NCBI GenBank assembly: GCA_016926875.1
Contig: JAFGNU010000098.1
Span: forward strand, 1-34,934
Direction: 5' to 3'
Length of the DNA stretch: 34,934 bases
Origin: Anaerolineae bacterium
GTDB lineage: Bacteria; Chloroflexota; Anaerolineae; Aggregatilineales; Aggregatilineaceae
In this document: positions 26,215 through 33,482 of the stretch, in pieces
How the letters are laid out: the number at the start of each line of letters is the position of its first letter
Numbering within the stretch: position 1 is the stretch's first letter
The notes under the pieces: generated by a model
What the model was told of the DNA's origin: nothing
The model's database searches: none
Seen by the model: only the letters and a program-made list of their open reading frames with translations
Position numbers and translations under genes: made by a program

Positions 26215-27149
26215 CACACGCGGTCCTTAAAATACCGGATGGTTTTTTCCAGGCCGGTTGACAGATCGATCTCCGGCGTCCAGTTCAACAGGGTACGCGC
26301 CCGCGTGATGTCCGGCTGGCGCGTTTGCGGGTCGCCCTTGATACGCAAGCCCTCTTGATACACGATCCCGGCGGGATTATCGGTCATGGTATTGATCACA
26401 TGCGCCAGCTCAAAAATGCTCATCTCGGTCGGATTACCAATGTTCACCGGGTCATTAAAATCGCACACCAGCAGGCGGTAGATACCCTCGATCAGGTCGC
26501 TGACATAACAAAAGCTGCGTGTTTGGGAGCCATCACCATACACGGTCAGCGGTTCCCCGCGCAATGCCTGCCCGATAAAATTCGGCACAACCCGTCCGTC
26601 ATCCAGGCGCATTCGCGGCCCGTAGGTGTTAAAAATACGCACAATGCGCGTATCGATATTGTGCGCCCGGTGATAGGCCATCGTGATCGCTTCGGCAAAC
26701 CGTTTTGCCTCATCGTACACGCCGCGCGGCCCGATGGCATCCACGTTGCCCACATAGTCTTCGGTCTGGGGATGCACCAGCGGATCGCCGTACACCTCGG
26801 ATGTCGAAGCCAGCAAAAACCGCGCGCCTTTTTCTTTGGCAACGCCCAATGTGTTGTGCGTTCCCAACGAACCGACCTTTAATGTCTGGATCGGGTACAT
26901 CAGGTAATCGATCGGGCTGGCCGGAGATGCGAAATGCAAAATCGCATCCAGCGGGCCTTCGACGTAAATGAAGTTGGTGACGTCGTACTTGATGAATTTG
27001 AAATCAGGGCGGCCTGCGAGGTGGGCGATATTGTCGGTGTTGCCCGTCAGCAGGTTGTCCATACCGACGACTTCGTGCCCCTCGGCCAAAAAGCGATCAC
27101 ACAGATGCGATCCTAGAAACCCGGCAGCGCCCGTGATCAAAACACGCAT
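26214..27149 (-). CDS. NAD-dependent UDP-glucuronate decarboxylase-like epimerase/dehydratase
   Basis: This 311-residue extended SDR probably makes UDP-xylose from UDP-glucuronate for glycan synthesis. The Rossmann motif GAAGFLGS is at residues 7-14 and the YxxxK catalytic pair is Tyr145/Lys149 in [11 protein letters not shown], with [12 protein letters not shown] supplying the Ser/Thr and Glu. UXS-type signatures include [56 protein letters not shown] and [28 protein letters not shown] lies 5 bases before the ATG. A related enzyme (UDP-glucose 4-epimerase type) is less likely. The stop overlaps the O-antigen ligase start. Confidence 0.92.
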   Translation of the reverse strand: MRVLITGAAGFLGSHLCDRFLAEGHEVVGMDNLLTGNTDNIAHLAGRPDFKFIKYDVTNFIYVEGPLDAILHFASPASPIDYLMYPIQTLKVGSLGTHNTLGVAKEKGARFLLASTSEVYGDPLVHPQTEDYVGNVDAIGPRGVYDEAKRFAEAITMAYHRAHNIDTRIVRIFNTYGPRMRLDDGRVVPNFIGQALRGEPLTVYGDGSQTRSFCYVSDLIEGIYRLLVCDFNDPVNIGNPTEMSIFELAHVINTMTDNPAGIVYQEGLRIKGDPQTRQPDITRARTLLNWTPEIDLSTGLEKTIRYFKDRV

Positions 27150-27171
27150 AGCAGCTCACTTCCGTGAATAC

Positions 27172-27207
27172 GTACAGCTTCTACCCGCCAAACCGGGAGA
27201 AGTGTAC
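27172..27207. other. Stable bulged hairpin between macrodomain and epimerase genes
   Basis: GTACA, CTTCT and CCCG pair with CGGG, AGAAG and TGTAC, with single bulged G (27177) and A (27183) and a six-base loop. The 14 pairs make a strong RNA structure, but no T run follows, so it is more likely a processing, attenuation or stabilising element than an intrinsic terminator. Confidence 0.5.
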
Positions 27208-27246
27208 CACAAATCGATCGGGAACCAACCCTCGCCTCGCCGCCGA

Positions 27247-27792
27247 TCACTCATTGTTCAATTCTGCCAGCTTCCTTCTAAACTCGGTCGCAAAAACGGT
27301 GAACGCGCGCGTATCGTACAGGCACACGACAATATGCTCCAGGCTGTCCAGGTCTTCAAACGTGTAGTCGATAATGACCCGCAGCATCACATCGGCGCAG
27401 CCTTCCAGCGGATACCCAAAGATGCCGGTAGAAATAGCAGGGAGCGCGATGCTGCGCAGGCTGTTTTCTTCGGCCACAGCCAGACTGGCGCGGATGGCGT
27501 TCGCCAGCTTGCCCGATTCGCTGCCCTCGCCCATACGCGGCCCAACGGCGTGGATCACGTGCCGCGCCTTGAGGTCGCCGCCGCCGGTGATCACCGCGCT
27601 GCCTACCTCGCAGTATCCAATTGCGAAGCATTCCGCCTGAATCGACGGCCCGCCCCGGCGCCGGATCGCACCCGCTACGCCCCCGCCCAGGATAAGCTGC
27701 GAATTGGCCGCGTTGATGATGGCGTCGGTGTCCAGATCGGTGATGTCGCCCTGGACAAGCTCAATGGTCACATGGTTGACGGTGGTTTTCAC
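27247..27792 (-). CDS. Macrodomain protein (O-acetyl-ADP-ribose deacetylase-like)
   Basis: This 181-residue single macrodomain protein binds ADP-ribose or its derivatives and may hydrolyse O-acetyl-ADP-ribose or ADP-ribosyl groups. The family blocks are ELVQGDIT (diphosphate-side strand), AIINAANSQLILGGGVAGAIRRRGG, GSAVITGGGDL, VIHAVGP and ALPAISTGIFGYP. The NAAN and GGGV residues used in substrate binding are present. The start is a GTG (27790-27792) sharing bases with the stop of the preceding gene, so it is translationally coupled to the glycosidase-like/ligase fusion; GAGGAG lies about 11 bases upstream. The functional reason for that coupling is not obvious. Confidence 0.93.
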   Translation of the reverse strand: MKTTVNHVTIELVQGDITDLDTDAIINAANSQLILGGGVAGAIRRRGGPSIQAECFAIGYCEVGSAVITGGGDLKARHVIHAVGPRMGEGSESGKLANAIRASLAVAEENSLRSIALPAISTGIFGYPLEGCADVMLRVIIDYTFEDLDSLEHIVVCLYDTRAFTVFATEFRRKLAELNNE

Positions 27793-30700
27793 AGTGCCCG
27801 CTCCTCGACAGGTGCGTCTGCCGCCGGTCCCGGTCCAGGCGACCGGGTCGCCAGTGCCAGCCGCTGCACCAGCGCCAGCGACAGGAAAAATACAAACGCC
27901 AGATTGATCGCAAAGTAGCCCACGTCCACCAGCCCGTGTCCCAACAGGTCGGCCATGCTGCCCGCCAGCCCCAGCACCAGCGCCAGGAACAGCGGGTCGC
28001 CGTTGGATACCCGCCCGTGAACCTGCCGCAGCGCCCGCCAGTACAGTGCTTGCAGAGCCACCCCGGCCAGCACGCCCAGCACGCCCAGGTTGACCCAGTG
28101 GTTCAGCAGGATGTTGTGCGGGATCGAGAGGTCCGGTTCGGCCCAGGCTTCGGGCAGCAGGTAGCGGCTGCGGTAGAGGTACAGGAACTGGTCCAGTCCC
28201 GCCCCGGTGAGCGGCTTTTCGCGGATCAGGTTGATCGAGCTATACCACAAGTGCTCGCGGAAAAACGCCGTGTCGCCGGACAGGTCGGCCAGGCGCGGCA
28301 GGGCCAGCGACAGCAGCCCGTAGGCCACCACCAGCGCCAGCGCAGCCCCGATCACCGGCACCAGCGCTCGCCGTCCGCGCCAGACCAGCAGCATGACGAT
28401 CAGCGCCGCAGGCAGCCCCAGCAGGATCGCGCCCCGGCTCTGGCTGAGCAGCACGGCCAGCAGCATCACCGCGCCGGTCCCCACACCGAACCAGCGCCGC
28501 CAGTATCCAACCGGCAGCACCGTATAGGCCAGCGCAAACGGCAGGCAGCGCCCCAGGTACAGCCCGACCCCGTTTGGCGAGCCATAGACGCCTAGCAGGC
28601 GCCGCGTGCCGCCTTCGGCCTCGACCACCGATTCCCCGGTCACAAACAAGTACAGGCCGACGACCGCAATCGCTGCCCCAGTGAACAGCAGCGTATCCGC
28701 CAGCCACATCAAATCGCGCCCGTCCAGGCGCATCCAGCGCAGCAGCATGTAAAACAGCACTGGCTCCAGGATCACGACGCGCAGTTCGTGCGTGGCCGGT
28801 CCCCAAAACTCGACCCAGGCCAGCGACAGCAGACCTAGCGCCGCAAAGACCAGCGCCGCCCCATCGAGCGCCGTCACCTGCACGCATCTTGCCGGGTGGT
28901 TGGGCGCTTCTCGCCGCGCGCGCGCCCAGTCCACCAATGCCCGCAGGATCACGGCGGCAACCGTCATGACCAGGTACACCTCGACAGTAGCGAACAGGCG
29001 GATCAGCAGGTCCAGCGTGGACAGGTAAAATGCCGACCAGAAGATGACCAGCATCACACCCAGCAGCGGGCGGTTGTAGATCAGCACAAACAGCACTGCC
29101 AGCGCGGCCAGCGTGATCACAAACACCGGCGACAGCGACGCGACCCCCGCCGTCAGGATGGTGAGCGCCAGCGCAGGCGGATCGCGGCGCAGCACGTTCG
29201 GGATGGCTTCGCCCCAGGTGAGCAGCGTGCCGAGCAGCACCAGCCCGGACACAAACAGGCCCAGCAGCCATTCCTCAAAACGCCGGACCGTTTCCAGCGA
29301 GGGGAGCTGTACACGCTGCCAGGGTAAGCGCAGGGCCAGGGTCACCGCGCCAAGCAGCGCCAGCCCGCCGATCACACCACACGCGATCAGCGCCCGGTCA
29401 TAGCGCCCGGTGTCAGGCGGCGATCCAACCGCGTAGCCCGCAATCGGCCAGCGATCATCGCCGTTGATCGGGCGGTGGATGATCTCCGCTGTGTGCAAAC
29501 CATCGGGCAGCCCGTCCGCTACCCGGATCAGGCTCATATCCGGTTCGCGCTCCGGCGAAGTCAGCAGAATGGCGGCTTCTCCCTGGCGGTTGCGCGGCAG
29601 CGCATTGGCCGGTTCGCCGTCCACCGTGACATACAGGTACGCGATGTAATCATCCCGCCGCACGGGGATCGCAAACGCGGTTCCCTCGAACTGTACCGTG
29701 ATACGGTTTTCCATGTCACCCGTCACGGCGTCTTCATCGGGGATGAGCGCATCGGCGCCCAGGTCACTGAACCGCCAATTGTCGCTGTAGTCCGTGTAGG
29801 GATTTTGCACCGGGTGCCGCCCTGACACCAGCCCTGCCGGGGATACCAGCGGCCCGCCGTCGAGCCATGCATCCGCGTGCGGCGCAATAGCGAAACCTTG
29901 CAGCGGGTCATCGGGCGGCGCGTCCGGTTGCCAGTGCTGCACGATCAGCCCGCCAACCCAGGGCCATTCCTGGGCAGCGCGCGCATACGCTTCGCGCGTG
30001 TAGCGCTGCTGCGTGTCGAGCGAATCCACGCCGCCCCAGATCGACGGTGGGCCGGACCAGTCGGCGGGCAGGTAGTTCCAGCCGAAGTTGCTGCCCCACA
30101 GCGGTTTATCCGCGTCACCGCGCCGGACCATCTCTTCGCGCAGCAGGATCAGGCGCGAGAAATTCAGGATAGACTCGTCAACCCGCCGGTCGCCCGGTTC
30201 AAAATCGTAGCCGTAGGGTTTCCCGGCAGCCGCATCGAAGTAATCACCGCCGCCCTGGTCGTAAATCGCTCTGAGAAACAACAGGTCGCTCAGGTTATCC
30301 GGGCCGGTTTCCACGTTGGGAGCCAGCGCCGCCGCGATCACACTGGCGCTGCCGTCCGCTACATGGATGGCGGTATACGCCTCGCGCAGCATGGCGACGT
30401 AATGCGCCGGGCGCGGGTCCATGTTGCCCCAGTGCGATTTGATGTTCGGCTCGTCCCAGACCTGGTACTGCGTGATTGTGTCGGCATAGCGTGCGGCCAC
30501 CATCCCGGCAAAATGCCCGTACTCGCTCACGCTGGCGGGCGGCGCGTAGGGATGCTCCGGGGCCAACGTATGCCGCGCCCAGGGCGGCGTGCCGTCCAGC
30601 ACGGCTACCAGTTGCAGGTCGTCCCGTTCACCCACTGCCGCGACGATAGCATCGTACACATCCCAGGTGTATTCGCCCTGCTCCGGCTCGATGTCCTGCC

Positions 30701-30959
30701 ACAAAAACGACTGGCGCACCCAGGTGAAGCCCAGTGCCGCGATCCGGTCCAGTTCGGCGGGCAGATCGCCGGGCGTCACCTGCCGTAGATCGACGTTCAC
30801 CCCGGCCAGCGGCAGCCGCTCCGGCAGATCGAGGGTACCGGCTGCATCTTCCCAGCCGCGCGTGTGGTAGGCGCGCTGGTCGAGCGCGACAGCAGCCCCT
30901 ACCAGGCTGCCCAGGACGATCAGGACACACGCCGCAAAGACAACCCATTGTCTGTTCAT
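27789..30959 (-). CDS. Glycosidase-like domain fused to an O-antigen ligase membrane domain
   Basis: This is a 1056-residue membrane protein in three parts. Residues 5-26 form an N-terminal signal-anchor. Residues about 50-370 look like a clan-A (GH39-like) TIM barrel: TWVRQSFLWQDIEPEQGEYTWDVYDAIV near strand 2, QVWDEPNIKSHWG with Glu170 at the acid/base site (family NEP appears as DEP), and KPLWGSNFGWNY where the nucleophile Glu of the usual TE.GW motif seems to be Asn291. Residues about 385-510 look beta-rich, perhaps a sugar-binding sandwich. From about residue 523 on there are many membrane helices with Wzy_C blocks (LLGVYGSPNGVGLYLGR, LLSQSRGAILLGLP, GAGLDQFLYLYRSRYLL, PHNILLNHWVNLGVLG). 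Its ATG overlaps the stop of the upstream lipoprotein and its stop overlaps the macrodomain start. A role in trimming, sensing or transferring a surface glycan is an inference. Confidence 0.88.
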   Translation of the reverse strand: MNRQWVVFAACVLIVLGSLVGAAVALDQRAYHTRGWEDAAGTLDLPERLPLAGVNVDLRQVTPGDLPAELDRIAALGFTWVRQSFLWQDIEPEQGEYTWDVYDAIVAAVGERDDLQLVAVLDGTPPWARHTLAPEHPYAPPASVSEYGHFAGMVAARYADTITQYQVWDEPNIKSHWGNMDPRPAHYVAMLREAYTAIHVADGSASVIAAALAPNVETGPDNLSDLLFLRAIYDQGGGDYFDAAAGKPYGYDFEPGDRRVDESILNFSRLILLREEMVRRGDADKPLWGSNFGWNYLPADWSGPPSIWGGVDSLDTQQRYTREAYARAAQEWPWVGGLIVQHWQPDAPPDDPLQGFAIAPHADAWLDGGPLVSPAGLVSGRHPVQNPYTDYSDNWRFSDLGADALIPDEDAVTGDMENRITVQFEGTAFAIPVRRDDYIAYLYVTVDGEPANALPRNRQGEAAILLTSPEREPDMSLIRVADGLPDGLHTAEIIHRPINGDDRWPIAGYAVGSPPDTGRYDRALIACGVIGGLALLGAVTLALRLPWQRVQLPSLETVRRFEEWLLGLFVSGLVLLGTLLTWGEAIPNVLRRDPPALALTILTAGVASLSPVFVITLAALAVLFVLIYNRPLLGVMLVIFWSAFYLSTLDLLIRLFATVEVYLVMTVAAVILRALVDWARARREAPNHPARCVQVTALDGAALVFAALGLLSLAWVEFWGPATHELRVVILEPVLFYMLLRWMRLDGRDLMWLADTLLFTGAAIAVVGLYLFVTGESVVEAEGGTRRLLGVYGSPNGVGLYLGRCLPFALAYTVLPVGYWRRWFGVGTGAVMLLAVLLSQSRGAILLGLPAALIVMLLVWRGRRALVPVIGAALALVVAYGLLSLALPRLADLSGDTAFFREHLWYSSINLIREKPLTGAGLDQFLYLYRSRYLLPEAWAEPDLSIPHNILLNHWVNLGVLGVLAGVALQALYWRALRQVHGRVSNGDPLFLALVLGLAGSMADLLGHGLVDVGYFAINLAFVFFLSLALVQRLALATRSPGPGPAADAPVEERAL

Positions 30960-32569
30960 CGTTCACGTGACCATCGGGGCCGCGACGCCTGCTCATCGCT
31001 GGTGATCTGGTGCGCAAGGCCGGTTTCAACATCCACGATCCACAGGTTTTTTTGATAGATTAGCGCGATCTGGCGGGCCAGTGGACTCCAGGTGATCCCA
31101 TCCTCTGGATCAGGTCGCAACCCCTGCTTATCCGGGCCAGGGAAAAGCACGCGCGTGTTGCTGCCGTCGCTGTCCGCCACCACCAGGTCATATTGGGAAC
31201 CAGGGCTGTTGAGCGGCTCGCGCGCCTGGAAGTAAGCGATATACGCTGTCGGGTTGCCGTCCGGGCCGTCGATGACCGGCGAGTATGTCGGGCAGGCCCA
31301 GATACCGCTTTGTGAAAAGAACGGGTTGATCTGAAGCTCGCCGCTGGCATTTGTTATGGCCATGTCGAAGATAATGCTGTCCTCCGGCGACTCGGCACCA
31401 TACGACGGGCCGTGCACCGTCGTGATCAGGTAGTCATTTTCGGACCACGACAGCTTGGGCACCCACACCCAAAAGTTGACCAGCGCGGTCGCATACTCTG
31501 GGAAGGTCAGCAGCGGTATAAAATCGCCCGTTTCCAGGTCCACCAATCCGACGCCGTCGGCCAGCGCCCAGGCCAACTGGGTCCCATCCGGTGACCATGC
31601 GTAGCGCCGCCCCCAATAGGCATACACGCCGAGTGCGTTTGGCCGGATGATCTCGTCCAGCGCAAGCGTCTCGCCGTTTTCGGGATTCAACTGCATCAGG
31701 TACAGATCGTTATACGCCTGCCAGTTTGGCACGCCGTTGGTTGGCTCGGCAGTTGAATAGCTCACGGTCGGCGTTGACTGCCCCGGCACCCACTGCGCCA
31801 GACGAACATCGTTCGGCACCAATTGGACAGGCTGCGGCGCGTTGGCGGTCGTGTCCAGAATAGCCCATAACTCATTGGCAAATTCCGGGTCGCTGTCGTC
31901 TTCCGTGCTGCGCGTATAGAGCAAGTACTGTCCATCCGGCGACAGGTCAAACACCTGGCCGTTCAGATGCCCGGCGGTTGTCAGCGGGCGCAGCTTGGTC
32001 GTATTGCTTTCGATGATCCACGCCTGTCCACCCGATATGTAGGCCAGAGCGCCCTCAATAGGCACCAGCGTTTCGGGCGGCTCGCGGCCTACATAAATAA
32101 TTTCGTTGCGCGGCGCCCTGATCGGGATGCGGCTGATCTCGGTCCGGCTGACCTCCACGCCGTCTTTTTCGGTGATCCGGTAGCAAATCTGGATCGTACC
32201 GTTTTCGCCGGTCTGCGCGATACGCTGCTCGCCTGCGGGCAGTCCCTGCGTGAACTGGCGCTCGGTTTCGTATGGCAGCACTTCCTCTTCGCACTCTTCA
32301 CGTTTGACCACACGCGACACGGTGACACGCATACCGTCTCGCAACTGCGTTTGGAGCAGCGGGTTAACCTCGTCGTCTTGGCTTAACGTGACGCCGATCT
32401 CCTCTAAAAACTGCCCAACCGAGATGCGCTTGTGGTAGCGGTATATCTGGCTGGTACCATCCACATCTACCGTGACAGTCATCTCGTCCGAGCCGGTCCC
32501 GGTTTCCTGGCACGCTGCCAGCACAACCAACAACACTATTCCCAGGATCAGCAACCAACGCTTATTCAT
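30956..32569 (-). CDS. Lipoprotein with DUF348-like, G5 and TolB-like propeller domains
   Basis: This exported lipoprotein has 537 residues. The signal MNKRWLLILGIVLLVVLAAC ends with a lipobox whose Cys20 is lipidated. Residues about 29-85 look like a DUF348 ubiquitin-like domain (TVDVDGTSQIYRYHKRISVGQFLEEIGVTL), and about 86-150 like a G5 domain (VVKREECEEEVLPYETERQFT...GEQRIAQTG). Both occur in cell-wall and peptidoglycan-associated proteins. From about 165 on, WD40/TolB-type repeats appear (FDLSPDGQYLLYTRS, YAWSPDGTQLAWALADG, YDLVVADSDGSNTRVLF, ITWSPLARQIALIYQKNLWIVDV). Its stop overlaps the start of the glycosidase-like/ligase gene by ATGA, so the two are made together and are probably functionally linked. 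Confidence 0.92.
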   Translation of the reverse strand: MNKRWLLILGIVLLVVLAACQETGTGSDEMTVTVDVDGTSQIYRYHKRISVGQFLEEIGVTLSQDDEVNPLLQTQLRDGMRVTVSRVVKREECEEEVLPYETERQFTQGLPAGEQRIAQTGENGTIQICYRITEKDGVEVSRTEISRIPIRAPRNEIIYVGREPPETLVPIEGALAYISGGQAWIIESNTTKLRPLTTAGHLNGQVFDLSPDGQYLLYTRSTEDDSDPEFANELWAILDTTANAPQPVQLVPNDVRLAQWVPGQSTPTVSYSTAEPTNGVPNWQAYNDLYLMQLNPENGETLALDEIIRPNALGVYAYWGRRYAWSPDGTQLAWALADGVGLVDLETGDFIPLLTFPEYATALVNFWVWVPKLSWSENDYLITTVHGPSYGAESPEDSIIFDMAITNASGELQINPFFSQSGIWACPTYSPVIDGPDGNPTAYIAYFQAREPLNSPGSQYDLVVADSDGSNTRVLFPGPDKQGLRPDPEDGITWSPLARQIALIYQKNLWIVDVETGLAHQITSDEQASRPRWSRER

Positions 32570-32647
32570 ATGCGCCCTATAACCTGATCGATCTGCATCC
32601 CAAACACGAACCGAAACGAATCAATTCTAAAACTGTTGTACCATATA

Positions 32648-32675
32648 TGATAACCAAACACGATAGGGTTTATCA
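32648..32675. promoter_or_regulatory. Imperfect inverted repeat in the divergent promoter region
   Basis: TGATAACC and GGGTTTATCA (one base difference in spacing) flank about ten bases, between the start of the lipoprotein gene and the plus-strand gene at 32693. The 123 bp gap is AT-rich, so this may be an operator for one or both genes. A weak minus-strand promoter (TTATCA, 18 bases, TAGAAT) overlaps it. Confidence 0.3.
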
Positions 32676-32692
32676 CAAGGGGGTGGAATATC

Positions 32693-33400
32693 GTGTTAGA
32701 TTCAACAACTGCCGAATATATTGCCAGCCTCCCTGAGGTGGAAACATCGCGTTTGCCCAAAGGCGCGCTGTTTCTGGCACAGGGACGGATATACCAGGTA
32801 ATTGAAACCGGCGCAAGCGGATATCATAAAGCACGTGAATGGCGGCAGTCTGAAGGAACGGATGTTGCACTGGTTCCCGGTTCGTTTCCCAGCAAATATT
32901 TACCCCTGGTCAAAAAGGGGCGCCTGCTCCCGGTGTACCGCTCACGCATTGAACTCACCGAAGAAAGCCAGGCTACCTGTTTTGTATTCCCAACCGAAGC
33001 CCTGGCGCTGGACGCTGCGTATCTTGATGTGGCGCTGATTCAAAGCCCAGGGGCGTATGTGCGCAATCACGGGCGGGAACCGGCCTTTGCCGTCACCGAC
33101 GGGGTGCACGCTTTCCGCCTATACTATTACCGCCAGTCCACTCATGGCAGGCATACCGATCTGTCCGGCCTGCTGGTTCGCCCGCTGGGCTTCACGCCAC
33201 AGCCGCATACCAAAGGCCCACAGTATTGGCGACTGCTGCCAAGCTGGACAAGTACGTCGCTAACGGCTGACACCACGCAGGTGACCGTTCCGATTGTCAA
33301 ATCACCCCCGCCGGGGCCGAGTGACAAAACGCTGCCATCTATCCGCCTCAGCGATCTTGTGCCTCCAAACAACGAAGACTCGCGGCAGACTCCCCGGTAA
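32693..33400 (+). CDS. Unrecognised protein with proline-rich tail
   Basis: I do not recognise this 235-residue protein. It begins with GTG at 32693 and has a clear AGGGGGTGG ribosome binding site 6 bases upstream. Residues about 20-175 appear to be a globular mixed fold (RLPKGALFLAQGRIYQVIETGASGYHKAREW, TDVALVPGSFPSKYLPLV, YLDVALIQSPGAYVRNHGREPAFAVTDGVHAFRLYYYR), without membrane helices, signal peptide or Cys pairs. From about 200 on it is rich in P, S and T and likely disordered (IVKSPPPGPSDKTLP, SDLVPPNNEDSRQ). It is divergent from the lipoprotein operon and convergent with the Ig-repeat gene, so it is monocistronic. No function can be proposed. Confidence 0.85.
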   Translation: MLDSTTAEYIASLPEVETSRLPKGALFLAQGRIYQVIETGASGYHKAREWRQSEGTDVALVPGSFPSKYLPLVKKGRLLPVYRSRIELTEESQATCFVFPTEALALDAAYLDVALIQSPGAYVRNHGREPAFAVTDGVHAFRLYYYRQSTHGRHTDLSGLLVRPLGFTPQPHTKGPQYWRLLPSWTSTSLTADTTQVTVPIVKSPPPGPSDKTLPSIRLSDLVPPNNEDSRQTPR

Positions 33401-33418
33401 ACACAGGTCAACACAAAC

Positions 33419-33447
33419 ACCCCCTGGCCGCTTCATAACCAGGGGGT
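33419..33447. terminator. Bidirectional terminator between convergent genes
   Basis: ACCCCCTGG pairs with CCAGGGGGT over nine bases around an 11-base loop. On the plus strand TTCTGTT follows and on the minus strand TGTTTGTGTT, both moderately T-rich. It lies between the unrecognised gene and the Ig-repeat gene. Confidence 0.7.
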
Positions 33448-33482
33448 TCTGTTACTGCGTGTTGATCCGGCTTTATTCCGTG

